This document shows positions 53,793 to 62,742 of a stretch of DNA of 64,000 nucleotides, piece by piece (position 1 is the stretch's first letter; the number at the start of each line of letters is the position of its first letter). Made by a program: the position numbers and the translations under genes. Origin of the DNA: Flavivirga jejuensis (GTDB taxonomy: Bacteria > Bacteroidota > Bacteroidia > Flavobacteriales > Flavobacteriaceae); NCBI RefSeq assembly GCF_030540765.1, contig NZ_JAUOEL010000005.1, forward strand, positions 62,001-126,000, written 5' to 3'. The notes beneath the pieces were generated by a model. It was not told the DNA's origin, searched no databases, and worked only from the letters and a program-made list of their open reading frames with translations.

Positions 53793-55226
53793 TTAATTTG
53801 CTTCTACAAATCTCCAACGAGTGGCATCCCCAGTCCAGGAAGAAGGAACTTGATTAATTCTTATATCCGATTCATTACTATGAGTACTTAAATCATTACC
53901 ATTTATAGAGCGCATCTTTTTTCCTGATGAGCGATTCACCACGTATGAATATGTATTGTCGATGTCATCAATTCTCCATTGCACAAATGCCGCAGTTCCA
54001 GAAAAAGAGTTTACTCCATATATATTTGAGTAACTATTATTATTAGTTGGTCGAAAATACATTTTAGACCCTCTATTTCTAAATCTAACGTATCCATTAT
54101 CTGTCGGAACAATCTCCCATTGAGTAAAATTTCCAGAATAACTTGAAGGAGCTTGTACTATTAATGTGCCGCTTGTTCCATTACTATATGGCTTAATTCT
54201 ATCACCACTTTGTTTATTTTCTATAAAATAATATTGAGTAAATGTATCTTTAAACTCTTGACCATCAGCATTTAGATCTCCAGTAGTTAAGCTAATTGTT
54301 TTCCAGCTATCGTATATAACTATTCCGTCTACACCTGCATCTATAGCTGCAACTATTCTAGTGGATAGATTTGGAAATTTTTGGTGGCTATTGGTCTCAG
54401 AATCCCAAACAGGTAAAGATCCTGCTTCAGCAATATAATTAGGCCATAAGGAGTGCTCAAAACCTAAGTTGTGTGTAGTAGCTACCGATATATAATTCTT
54501 CATCGTTGTTTGTTGAAGTGATAATAGTCCCGATTGGATTCCCCAATCACATGAACCAACTAAATCTGCACCATTTAATTGCCCAGATAATTCTGAATAT
54601 ATATTATTCATTTGTCCTGAGTACCAAATATTTCCAGGGCGTCCATCTTCATTAAAAGGACTTATCCAATCACATTCGTATTGTTGTGCAAATGCTTTAA
54701 TACGAGCTACTAGGGCATTTTTAGATGCTGTATTCTTAACAGATGTAATTGTACCGTTAAGTATCCCATTAGCTATTCTTGCTCCACCGCCACCTTGTGC
54801 AGGGTTTGCAAAAATTTTGAATCCTCTTGATTTCGCTTCATTATAAAAATAATTATACATCGTTTCATTTGGGTTAACACCATCTGCAAAAATAGCGATA
54901 CGAATTCCATTAACTCCCATTTCTTCAAAACCGTCTAATGCATTGTCAATTTTAGATGTGGTATTATATGCATTCGTAATTTGTGCTTGTTTTACATCTC
55001 CAAGTACATATTCTAAGTTCCCAACATAATGATGACCAGATGAAGAGGAAGCAGTAAGACTGCTACTACTGCTAACTGTAAGATTTAATACGTTTTCAAC
55101 AGACTCTTCGCTTTCAACTAACTCTTCATTATCTATTTCATTATCTGTTAGAGTTGAACAAGAATAAGTTAGAAGTGCTAAAATAACTAATAGATGAATA
55201 CTTCGTTTTTGCTTAATTTTTAACAT
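53793..55226 (-). CDS. Lipoprotein glycosidase-like TIM barrel with ricin-type beta-trefoil
   Basis: The 477-residue protein has a lipobox (LLTYSC, C23) and a serine-rich linker to ~65. Residues ~67-320 form a clan GH-A-like barrel: probable acid/base E193 in WISPFNEDGRPG and probable nucleophile E277 in PVWDSETNSH. Residues ~330-477 form a ricin-like beta-trefoil with three W-containing repeats (FTQWEIV, FVQWRID, ATRWRFV), as in CBM13-like modules. I cannot name the GH family. It is alone between tRNA-Cys and a decayed tRNA end, apart from the main PUL, and is probably laterally acquired. It is probably a surface-bound polysaccharide hydrolase; substrate unknown. Confidence 0.75.
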   Translation of the reverse strand: MLKIKQKRSIHLLVILALLTYSCSTLTDNEIDNEELVESEESVENVLNLTVSSSSSLTASSSSGHHYVGNLEYVLGDVKQAQITNAYNTTSKIDNALDGFEEMGVNGIRIAIFADGVNPNETMYNYFYNEAKSRGFKIFANPAQGGGGARIANGILNGTITSVKNTASKNALVARIKAFAQQYECDWISPFNEDGRPGNIWYSGQMNNIYSELSGQLNGADLVGSCDWGIQSGLLSLQQTTMKNYISVATTHNLGFEHSLWPNYIAEAGSLPVWDSETNSHQKFPNLSTRIVAAIDAGVDGIVIYDSWKTISLTTGDLNADGQEFKDTFTQYYFIENKQSGDRIKPYSNGTSGTLIVQAPSSYSGNFTQWEIVPTDNGYVRFRNRGSKMYFRPTNNNSYSNIYGVNSFSGTAAFVQWRIDDIDNTYSYVVNRSSGKKMRSINGNDLSTHSNESDIRINQVPSSWTGDATRWRFVEAN

Positions 55227-55493
55227 AATTTTTTAGTTTAAAGATTATTAATTTAGTTTGTAGATAAATGCTTGTAAACTTATACATGAAAGTTTTGTAC
55301 ACTTATGCTTTCAGAAGTACCGAAAAAAAAAGAAGAAAATAAAGAAAATCCAATCAGAATTGTTTGATTTTCAACATAGTTACACCAACATTGAGACAAT
55401 ACATTTCTTAATCTGAATTCAACATTAAGGATTTAATAAAAAAAGGGGTTGATTTTTACCAATATCTAATTAATTTTCTATAAAAATTACCAT

Positions 55494-55527
55494 AAAAAAA
55501 CCTTCAAGAAAAACTTGAAGGTTTTTT
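55494..55527 (-). terminator. Bidirectional intrinsic terminator after tRNA-Cys
   Basis: AAAAAAACCTTCAAG / CTTGAAGGTTTTTT is a stem of about 14 bp with a 5-base loop. On the minus strand it follows the tRNA by 2 bases and ends in a T-run. Confidence 0.9.
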
Positions 55528-55528
55528 G

Positions 55529-55599
55529 AGGCGTCGAGCGGATTCGAACCGCTGTAGAAGGTTTTGCAGACCTCTGCCTAGCCACTCGGCCACGACGCC
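55529..55599 (-). tRNA. tRNA-Cys (anticodon GCA)
   Basis: A 71-base cloverleaf on the minus strand. The acceptor stem is GGCGTCG/CGACGCC with discriminator U, the normal cysteine identity base. The anticodon loop reads CTGCAAA (GCA). The T-arm is GCGGTTCGAATCCGC. CCA is not encoded. A promoter lies ~15 bases upstream. Confidence 0.97.
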
Positions 55600-55614
55600 A
55601 TTTTCATTATGCTA

Positions 55615-55622
55615 CAAATGTA
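55615..55622 (-). promoter_or_regulatory. -7 promoter element of tRNA-Cys
   Basis: The minus strand reads TACATTTG, ending 15 bases before the first base of the tRNA. Confidence 0.65.
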
Positions 55623-55652
55623 AAAAAAAATATAACTTATTCTTACTTTAAA

Positions 55653-56015
55653 TTACTTTTTACGCTTATCGGTCATTTTTATCGTTACCTTTTCAACATC
55701 TCCACCAATTGGCGGGTTTAATTTACTTACCCAAACTGTTGCTTTTTTTACCAACTTATCTTCATTAAAGATTCTATTAAGTATTCGTTTTGCTACGGTT
55801 TCAAGTAAATGAGAAGGGATTTCCATTTCTTCTTTAATAATCTTATTTAAAAACACATAATCTACCGTATGAGATAACTTGTCTGTTTTCGCCGAGGTTT
55901 GTAAATCTGCTTTAACCTCTAAATCAACACGATAATCACTACCTATTTTAGTTTCCTCTTTAAGGCAACCATGATAGGCAAATACTCTAATATTTTCAAC
56001 TTTTATAATACCCAT
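55653..56015 (-). CDS. folB: Dihydroneopterin aldolase
   Basis: This 120-residue enzyme of folate synthesis converts dihydroneopterin to hydroxymethyl-dihydropterin and glycolaldehyde. It shows the FolB pattern: GIIKVENIRVFAYHGCLKEE (active-site His/Gly-Cys region, ~13-16), SDYRVDLEVKADL, then HTVDYVFLNKIIKEEM and VWVSKLNPPIGGDVEKVTI with the catalytic lysine. Length is normal. Its ATG directly abuts the stop codon of the broken Zn-ribbon gene upstream, indicating an old operon. Confidence 0.95.
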   Translation of the reverse strand: MGIIKVENIRVFAYHGCLKEETKIGSDYRVDLEVKADLQTSAKTDKLSHTVDYVFLNKIIKEEMEIPSHLLETVAKRILNRIFNEDKLVKKATVWVSKLNPPIGGDVEKVTIKMTDKRKK

Positions 56016-56258
56016 TTAATTTGTAAAGAAATCAAAAACGTTACTTAATCCGTTAGTTTTAGTTTTGTAAAATTCTGCATACGTACAGCGTTCGCACATT
56101 ACAGAAATGAATTTCTGATTTTGTATATCAAAAATCTTAAAAAATGTTCCACCTGTCGCTCTGTTCTCATTTGTCCTACATTTATAAGTATTACTATGAT
56201 AAGCCTTTGTAATTAACCGTTTGTTAAGCTTCTTAATTACAGAAGTAGTTTCATTTTT
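56016..56258 (-). pseudogene. DUF2082-type Zn-ribbon nucleic-acid-binding protein, broken
   Basis: The open minus-strand frame (about 80 codons) has no ATG. It reads ...HSNTYKCRTNENRATGGTFF, then KIFDIQNQKFISVMCERCTY and a GLSNVFDFFTN end, matching the DUF2082 family. The second C-x-x-C is present (CERC), but the first (normally CxKCGNT) is replaced by KAYHSNT. An ATG at 56252-56254 lies in another frame and would join after a one-base shift. Loss of the first zinc pair plus a start-region frameshift makes this a probable pseudogene. It abuts folB. Confidence 0.65.
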
Positions 56259-56344
56259 TCAATTGATTGATCAAAAAACAAACTCGTTTATATTAATCAT
56301 TCGGGAATGTTTTTAGTATTGAGCTAAAATAACTCGAATTTCCG

Positions 56345-56352
56345 TAATTTTG
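56345..56352 (+). promoter_or_regulatory. -7 promoter element of glnS
   Basis: TAATTTTG matches TAnnTTTG, 29 bases before the glnS start codon. A TTG lies ~23 bases upstream of it as a weak -33 candidate. Confidence 0.55.
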
Positions 56353-56381
56353 GAGCTTATTTAGTTGAAAAAATCAGAAAA

Positions 56382-58388
56382 ATGTCTGAAGAAAGAAAGT
56401 CACTCAATTTTATTGAGCAAATTATAGAAGAAGATTTATCTAATGGCATGTCGAAAAGCGAATTGCGTTTTAGGTTTCCCCCAGAACCAAACGGTTATTT
56501 ACATATTGGACATACCAAAGCCATTGGTATAAGCTTCGGCTTAGGAGAAAAATATAACGCACCTGTTAACCTGCGTTTTGATGATACAAATCCCGCAAAA
56601 GAAGAGCAAGAATATGTAGACGCTATTAAAGAAGACGTTGCTTGGTTAGGTTATAAATGGGATAAAGAATTATTTTCTTCAGATTACTTTCAACAACTAT
56701 ATGATTGGGCCATTATTCTTATAAAAGAAGGAAAAGCTTATATAGATTCGCAATCTAGTGAAGCCATGGCAGAACAAAAAGGAACACCAACACAACCAGG
56801 CGTAGATGGTCCTTTTAGAAATAGGAGTATTGCTGAAAATTTAGATTTATTTGAACGCATGAAAAATGGGGAGTTCGAAGAAGGTTCACACATACTTCGT
56901 GCTAAAATAGATATGCAGCACCCCAACATGTTAATGCGAGATCCAATAATCTATCGTATTCTAAAAAAACACCATCATAGAACAGCAAACGATTGGTGTA
57001 TTTATCCTATGTATGATTGGACGCATGGGGAAAGTGATTATATAGAGCAAATATCGCATTCGTTATGTTCATTGGAGTTTAAACCTCACAGAGAACTTTA
57101 CGATTGGTTTTTAGATCAGGTTATAGATACAACTCTTATAAGACCTAAGCAACGTGAATTTGCGCGTTTAAACTTAAGTTACACTATTATGAGTAAGCGT
57201 AAATTGCTTCAATTAGTTAATGATGGTGTGGTAAATGGATGGGATGACCCTCGTATGCCAACAATTTCAGGTTTACGTCGTCGCGGTTATACACCGAGTG
57301 CTATTAGAAAATTTGTAGAAACCGTTGGTGTTGCAAAACGAGATAATATCATTGATGTGTCGCTTTTAGAATTCTGTATTCGTGAAGATTTGAATAAAAC
57401 GGCGCCACGCGTAATGGCTGTTTTAGACCCTGTAAAATTAGTGATTACAAACTACCCTGAGGGTAAAGAAGAATGGTTAGAGGCGGAGAATAATCAAGAG
57501 GATGCAAGTGCAGGCTTTAGAAAAGTACCTTTTTCTCGTGAGTTATATATTGAAAAAGAAGATTTCAAAGAAGAAGCTGGTAATAAATTTTTTAGACTGA
57601 AATTAGGAGGTGAGGTGCGTCTTAAAAACGCTTACATCATTAAAGCCGAAAGTGTTAAAAAAGATGTTGATGGGAATATTACTGAGATTCAGTGTACTTA
57701 TTCTGAGGACACTTCTAAAAAAGTAAAAGGCACATTACATTGGGTGTCTATTAAGCATGCTATAAAGGCGGAGGTTAGAGAATATGATCGTTTGTTTATG
57801 GACGAGGCTCCTGATAGTCATCAAGACAAAAGTTTTATGGATTTTATAAATCCGAATTCTTTAAAAGTTATTGAGGCCTTTGCTGAGCCAAGCTTAAAAG
57901 ATTCAAAAAAAGGAGATCAGTTTCAATTTCAACGTTTGGGCTATTTTAATGTAGATAATGATTCTACTGCAGAAAAAATCATATTTAATAAAACTGTTGG
58001 GCTACGTGATTCTTGGGCTAAGCAAAAACCTGTTCAGAATAATTCCAATCAAAAGCAACAAAAGAATAACCATTCGCAACCTAAGCGAAAAGCCATTGAT
58101 GTTATTCAGCAACTAGGGAAAAAGTACACTAATTTACCAGAAATAAAGCAGCAAAAAGTAAAAGCTGAGATTCGGGAACTAGCTAAAAATGTAACTTACG
58201 AAGAACTACAACCACTATTCAATACTGCTGTTAAAAAAGTAGGTACCAGAATTGCGGTTGTGCTCTCTTTAGGTGTGTTATTAGAAAACGGACAAATAAA
58301 AAATGACGATATTAGTGCCTTTATATCTAAAGCTTTAGAAGACAAAAACGATATTTTAGTCCAAGAAGCTTCTGTGATCAATCCCTAA
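56382..58388 (+). CDS. glnS: Glutaminyl-tRNA synthetase with C-terminal extension
   Basis: This 668-residue class I synthetase charges tRNA-Gln. The start RFPPEPNGYLHIGHTKA carries HIGH at 41-44, and MSKRK (270-274) is the KMSKS-like loop. The catalytic domain and two-part anticodon-binding beta-barrel end near residue 555. About 110 extra residues follow: a Q/N/K-rich linker (~560-585), then a helical domain (KVKAEIRELAKNVTYEELQP to the end). The E. coli enzyme is about 554 residues, so this extension is extra. It weakly recalls YqeY/GatB-type tRNA-binding tails, but I cannot confirm that. Single gene with its own promoter. Confidence 0.95.
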   Translation: MSEERKSLNFIEQIIEEDLSNGMSKSELRFRFPPEPNGYLHIGHTKAIGISFGLGEKYNAPVNLRFDDTNPAKEEQEYVDAIKEDVAWLGYKWDKELFSSDYFQQLYDWAIILIKEGKAYIDSQSSEAMAEQKGTPTQPGVDGPFRNRSIAENLDLFERMKNGEFEEGSHILRAKIDMQHPNMLMRDPIIYRILKKHHHRTANDWCIYPMYDWTHGESDYIEQISHSLCSLEFKPHRELYDWFLDQVIDTTLIRPKQREFARLNLSYTIMSKRKLLQLVNDGVVNGWDDPRMPTISGLRRRGYTPSAIRKFVETVGVAKRDNIIDVSLLEFCIREDLNKTAPRVMAVLDPVKLVITNYPEGKEEWLEAENNQEDASAGFRKVPFSRELYIEKEDFKEEAGNKFFRLKLGGEVRLKNAYIIKAESVKKDVDGNITEIQCTYSEDTSKKVKGTLHWVSIKHAIKAEVREYDRLFMDEAPDSHQDKSFMDFINPNSLKVIEAFAEPSLKDSKKGDQFQFQRLGYFNVDNDSTAEKIIFNKTVGLRDSWAKQKPVQNNSNQKQQKNNHSQPKRKAIDVIQQLGKKYTNLPEIKQQKVKAEIRELAKNVTYEELQPLFNTAVKKVGTRIAVVLSLGVLLENGQIKNDDISAFISKALEDKNDILVQEASVINP

Positions 58389-58399
58389 ACTGAAAGCCT

Positions 58400-60895
58400 A
58401 TGAATTATCTTTTACTATTTGTAATACTAATTATATTAATTGTTTTACTTAATAAGATAAATTCCAGTTTTCACAAATTAAATGAAAATAATAAGAGGCT
58501 AAATGAGAATATTAAAATACTAAACAATAAGATCAACGGTCTTACTAATGGCAGTATTTCAGCTAAAAAAGAAACAGAGTCTCCAGTAACCATGCCTCCT
58601 CCAATAATTAAGGAGGCTTTACCTATTCCAGAAGTCAAAAAACCGCCTCTTGAAACGCCTATTTCAAAACCAGTTATTGATGAAGAAAAATCAAAACCTT
58701 TACCAGAGCCTATAAAAGCAGACGCTATTAAAACATTTACCGTTCAAAAAGAAGAACGTATTGAAGATGTTATTAAAAAAGCCAAAGCCTTAAAACCACC
58801 AAAAAAATCAGTTTGGGAACAATTCAAAGAGAAAAATCCCGATTTAGAAAAGTTTATTGGTGAAAATCTAATTAATAAACTAGGGGTTTTAATACTCGTT
58901 TTAGGTATTAGTTACTTCGTAAAATATGCCATAGATAAAGATTGGATAAATGAGCCAGCAAGAGTAGGAATAGGTGTTTTATGCGGTTCTTTAGTCATGC
59001 TTATTGCTAATAAATTACGTAAAAAATATGCGGCTTTTAGCTCGGTTTTAGTAGCGGGAGCCATTGCCATTTTTTACTTTACTATTGCCATTGCCTTTCA
59101 TGAATACCAGCTTTTTAATCAACAAATAGCTTTTGCTATTATGGTTATTATTACGCTGTTTAGCTGTTTAGTATCCTTATCATACAATAGAATAGAACTT
59201 GCTGTATTGTCACTTATTGGCGGATTTGCTGTTCCTTTTATGGTGAGTACAGGTTCTGGAAATTATGTGGTGCTCTTTACATACATCATCATTTTAAATA
59301 TTGGAATAACCATATTAGCATTCTATAAAAAATGGCATTTGGTAAATACACTGGCTTTTATATTTACGGTGCTTTTATTTGGTGCTTGGTTTGTAAAAGA
59401 TACTAACAGCGAAACCCCTCATTATATGGGAGCGCTACTTTTTGCGTTTGCATTTTACGTCATATTTACACTCGCAAACATTATAAATAATGTAAAAACC
59501 AAAGCGATTTTTAGTAAAACACAACTAACTCTTTTAGCAGTAAACACATTTTTCTTTTTTGCTGTGGGCATGGTGGTATTAAATAATTACCATCCTGAAC
59601 TTAAAGGACTATTTACAGCGGGATTAGCCATCCTTAATTTGTTTTTTGCCTGGTTCTTATATAAGACATTTAAATTGGATAAGATTGCTGTTTATATGTT
59701 AATAGGTTTAACATTAACCTTTATAACTTTAGCTGTTCCTTTACAATTTGAAGGTAATTATATTACACTATTCTGGGCAGCAGAAGCTGTTTTATTAATG
59801 TGGTTAGCCAAAAAATCGAGTATTAGTAGCTATCGTTTTGTATCAGTGATTGTACATGTTTTATCAATTTTTAGTCTTGTTATAGATTGGACTCAAAAAT
59901 ATAATGACGAAGCTATTTTAAATATTGTAGCAAATCCCATTTTTATAACGGGTGCTTTTGTAGTTACATCTCTTTTTCTGGTTTATTTTTTACTTAAAAA
60001 AGAAACTGTCCGTTTACCCTTTTGGAAATTAGTAATGGATACGGGTAAATATCGTAAATGCATATTAATTGCTGGCATATTACTTTTATATATCGTTGGG
60101 TTTATAGAAACCTTTTTTCAAGCCATTTACCATATAGAAAACTGGAGTTCTGCTTTGTCGCTCCCAGCACTTTACCATTTACTTTTTACTGCTGTTGTTG
60201 CTTTTATTTTCTTTAGAAGAAAAACCGTTCTCTATACTCAGGTAGCAAATATAATTGCTTGTGGAAATATTATTCTTTTTGCCATGTTCTTTTTAGGTTT
60301 CGTTTTCGAAGAGCATAGTGACTTTATTGCTGCTATCAGCAACTACCAAACAGCTTTTTATTTGCATTATATCATGTTTGCTTTAACCTTATTTTTTGGT
60401 TTTATTATCTATCAATCAAATAAGAAGAGGCCTGTTTTTAATATATTCAATAAGAAAATAGTTATTTGGATCGCTGCTTTCTTATTAATCTTTATAGCTA
60501 GTAGTGAAGTTCTATTACACGGATTAAAATTACTAACAGACCCTATAGACCTTCAAGACACACAAAACGCATTGCCTTATGAAGATATAGCTTTGGCAAA
60601 GCGAAAAATAATTAAGACTTCTTTTCCTGTTTTATGGGGGATTCTAGCTTTTATGTTTTTAGTTTTTGGTATTAAAAAACAAATAAAAAGCGTACGAATA
60701 ATTGCTTTGGTATTGCTAGGAATCACTATTATTAAATTGTTCGTTTACGATATTAATAACATATCTGAAACAGGTAAAATTATATCATTTATTCTATTAG
60801 GTGTTTTAATTTTAATCATCTCATTCGTCTATCAAAAAATTAAATTTTTGGTTATTGATGATACTAAAGAACAGATAAATAATGAAACAGATTAG
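58400..60895 (+). CDS. DUF2339 multi-pass membrane protein
   Basis: The 831-residue protein has an N-terminal membrane helix, then a coiled/proline-rich cytoplasmic part (~20-150). About 20 or more hydrophobic segments follow from ~155 to the end. The start of the membrane part (FIGENLINKLGVLILVLGISYFVKYAIDKDW, in parts) is the DUF2339 signature. Function unknown; the family is widespread in Bacteroidetes. The stop overlaps the start of the DUF3999 gene by 14 bases, a usual pairing that implies joint function in the envelope. It follows glnS by 11 bases. Confidence 0.9.
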   Translation: MNYLLLFVILIILIVLLNKINSSFHKLNENNKRLNENIKILNNKINGLTNGSISAKKETESPVTMPPPIIKEALPIPEVKKPPLETPISKPVIDEEKSKPLPEPIKADAIKTFTVQKEERIEDVIKKAKALKPPKKSVWEQFKEKNPDLEKFIGENLINKLGVLILVLGISYFVKYAIDKDWINEPARVGIGVLCGSLVMLIANKLRKKYAAFSSVLVAGAIAIFYFTIAIAFHEYQLFNQQIAFAIMVIITLFSCLVSLSYNRIELAVLSLIGGFAVPFMVSTGSGNYVVLFTYIIILNIGITILAFYKKWHLVNTLAFIFTVLLFGAWFVKDTNSETPHYMGALLFAFAFYVIFTLANIINNVKTKAIFSKTQLTLLAVNTFFFFAVGMVVLNNYHPELKGLFTAGLAILNLFFAWFLYKTFKLDKIAVYMLIGLTLTFITLAVPLQFEGNYITLFWAAEAVLLMWLAKKSSISSYRFVSVIVHVLSIFSLVIDWTQKYNDEAILNIVANPIFITGAFVVTSLFLVYFLLKKETVRLPFWKLVMDTGKYRKCILIAGILLLYIVGFIETFFQAIYHIENWSSALSLPALYHLLFTAVVAFIFFRRKTVLYTQVANIIACGNIILFAMFFLGFVFEEHSDFIAAISNYQTAFYLHYIMFALTLFFGFIIYQSNKKRPVFNIFNKKIVIWIAAFLLIFIASSEVLLHGLKLLTDPIDLQDTQNALPYEDIALAKRKIIKTSFPVLWGILAFMFLVFGIKKQIKSVRIIALVLLGITIIKLFVYDINNISETGKIISFILLGVLILIISFVYQKIKFLVIDDTKEQINNETD

Positions 60896-62105
60896 ATTTT
60901 TATTACCCCTTTTATTTGCTAATCTTGCGATTGCTCAATATAATACAACAGGGGAATTAACAGAAGCTAATATAAACGGCTTACATGAAATTCGTTTACC
61001 AAACGAAATCCGCTCTTTTTCTAATAAAGATCTTAGCGATTTTAGAATCTTTGATAGTAAAGGAAAAGAAGTCCCTTATTTTATTCGCAAGAAAGGGAAA
61101 TTGTTAAGAACAAATGAATATGCTACGTTTAAGATTGTTTCAAAAACGGTACTTAAAGACACTAGTTCTTCTATTATTTTCGAGAATCCGTTTAAAACTA
61201 TTAAACAATTTGTTTTATCTGTAGCTAATTATTCAGGGTCTAAAACATTTAAACTTTCTGGAAGCAATAATCGAGAGGAATGGTTTGGCATATTAAATAA
61301 TGGGGCGTTATCTAATTTGCATGATGCAAAGGGTATAAGTGTAGACAAAACGATTACATTTCCGCAGTGTGCATATCGTTATTTAAAAATCGTGTTTAAT
61401 GATAAAAACAGCTTGCCTATAAATGTTTTAAAAATTGGAAGTATTTCTAATAATGCGATCCATAGAGCATTACAAATAGTAACACCTCAAACCAAAACTA
61501 CCTCAGAATTAATCCAAGAGAAAAAAACACAGATTCATGTTACTTTCAAGAACAAAGAAGTTATAAACCAGATTCAATTTAAAGTAATTGCGCCAGAGTT
61601 TTTTAATAGAAATGTTATTATATATACAAAATCCTCAAGAGTTGTAAAACATAAAACAGAGGTCTACAATAAGGAATTAGCTCGCTTTCGATTAAACTCA
61701 GAAACCGAAATGATCTTTAATATTCCTGAGATTATTGAAGACAGTATTTATATTGAAATTGAAAACAAAGACAGTAATAATTTAACGTTTAGTGATATTC
61801 GTTTTTTTCAAAAGCCACTATACATTATAACAACATTAAATAAGAACGAACATTATAGTATTAAAACAGGAAGTAAGACTGCCAAAGCTCCTGAGTATGA
61901 TCTTTCTTTTTTTAGAAATAATATTTCTGAAGATCTACCAAGCGTAGAAATAAAAGAAATCGTAAAACAAAAAACACCTCAAGACCTTGTTAAGAAAGAA
62001 TCTTTATGGCAAAAGCCATGGTTTATGTGGAGCTGTATTATTATTACAGGATTAGTTATTTTATTTTTTATATCAAATTTGGTTAAAGATTTAAAAAAAG
62101 AATAA
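60882..62105 (+). CDS. DUF3999 family envelope protein
   Basis: The 407-residue protein has a signal peptide (MKQIRFLLPLLFANLAIAQ). Its large periplasmic part has beta-sandwich (F5/8-type C-like) segments, such as NGLHEIRLPNEIRSFSNKDL and FKLSGSNNREEWFGIL at ~120-140. One C-terminal membrane helix (~382-402, WFMWSCIIITGLVILFFISN) precedes a short lysine-rich tail. It matches DUF3999, which is commonly encoded next to DUF2339 as here. Start overlaps the upstream gene by 14 bases, so translation is coupled. Function unknown. Confidence 0.85.
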   Translation: MKQIRFLLPLLFANLAIAQYNTTGELTEANINGLHEIRLPNEIRSFSNKDLSDFRIFDSKGKEVPYFIRKKGKLLRTNEYATFKIVSKTVLKDTSSSIIFENPFKTIKQFVLSVANYSGSKTFKLSGSNNREEWFGILNNGALSNLHDAKGISVDKTITFPQCAYRYLKIVFNDKNSLPINVLKIGSISNNAIHRALQIVTPQTKTTSELIQEKKTQIHVTFKNKEVINQIQFKVIAPEFFNRNVIIYTKSSRVVKHKTEVYNKELARFRLNSETEMIFNIPEIIEDSIYIEIENKDSNNLTFSDIRFFQKPLYIITTLNKNEHYSIKTGSKTAKAPEYDLSFFRNNISEDLPSVEIKEIVKQKTPQDLVKKESLWQKPWFMWSCIIITGLVILFFISNLVKDLKKE

Positions 62106-62189
62106 GTGCTTAAGTTCTTACATTCAGCAATTTAAAAGCTATCACTTTGTTTTTTTGTATATTTATCTTCTAACTATAACTAAAGAATT

Positions 62190-62675
62190 ATGGATTTATT
62201 AAACTTCCCAGCAATTATTGTTGCTGCAGTTTCGGCATTAGTTGTCGGATTTATTTGGTACAACCCAAAAGTTTTTGGAAATGCTTGGATGCAAGCAGCT
62301 GGTATGACAGACGAGCAAGTTAAAGGTGGAAACATGGCTAAAATTTTTGGTTTAGCATTATTGTTTGCTTTCTTATTAGCTACAGCACTTCCTGGCATTG
62401 TTATTCATCAAATGGGTGTTTATAGTTTAGTTGGAGGTGATCCATCTATTGCTTTACCTTCTTATGAAGCTTTAATGAATGATTATGGTGATGCTTTTAG
62501 AACGTTTAAACATGGTGCTTTACATGGCTCACTAGCAGGTGTTTTTATAGCACTTCCTATTATAGGTACAAACGCTTTATTTGAACGTAAAGGGGCCAAA
62601 TATATTTTTATTAATAGTGGCTATTGGATTGTGACTTTAACTGTAATGGGCGCTATTATTTGCGGCTGGAAATAA
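62190..62675 (+). CDS. DUF1761 family small membrane protein
   Basis: The 161-residue protein has four hydrophobic segments. The DUF1761 start is clear: LLNFPAIIVAAVSALVVGFI, then WYNPKVFGNAWMQAAGMTDE. A middle GALHGSLAGVFIALPIIGTN and a terminal FINSGYWIVTLTVMGAIICG complete the family pattern. Inner membrane; function unknown. It is a single gene with a terminator directly after it. Confidence 0.9.
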   Translation: MDLLNFPAIIVAAVSALVVGFIWYNPKVFGNAWMQAAGMTDEQVKGGNMAKIFGLALLFAFLLATALPGIVIHQMGVYSLVGGDPSIALPSYEALMNDYGDAFRTFKHGALHGSLAGVFIALPIIGTNALFERKGAKYIFINSGYWIVTLTVMGAIICGWK

Positions 62676-62701
62676 TCATTTTGTAAAGTTTTAACATATT
62701 T

Positions 62702-62736
62702 AAAGACTGAAAACTGTAATTTTCAGTCTTTTTATT
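62702..62736 (+). terminator. Intrinsic terminator after the DUF1761 gene
   Basis: AAAGACTGAAAA / TTTTCAGTCTTT is a perfect 12-bp stem with a 6-base loop, then TT. The next start codon lies only 7 bases after it. Confidence 0.88.
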
Positions 62737-62742
62737 TTCCTA

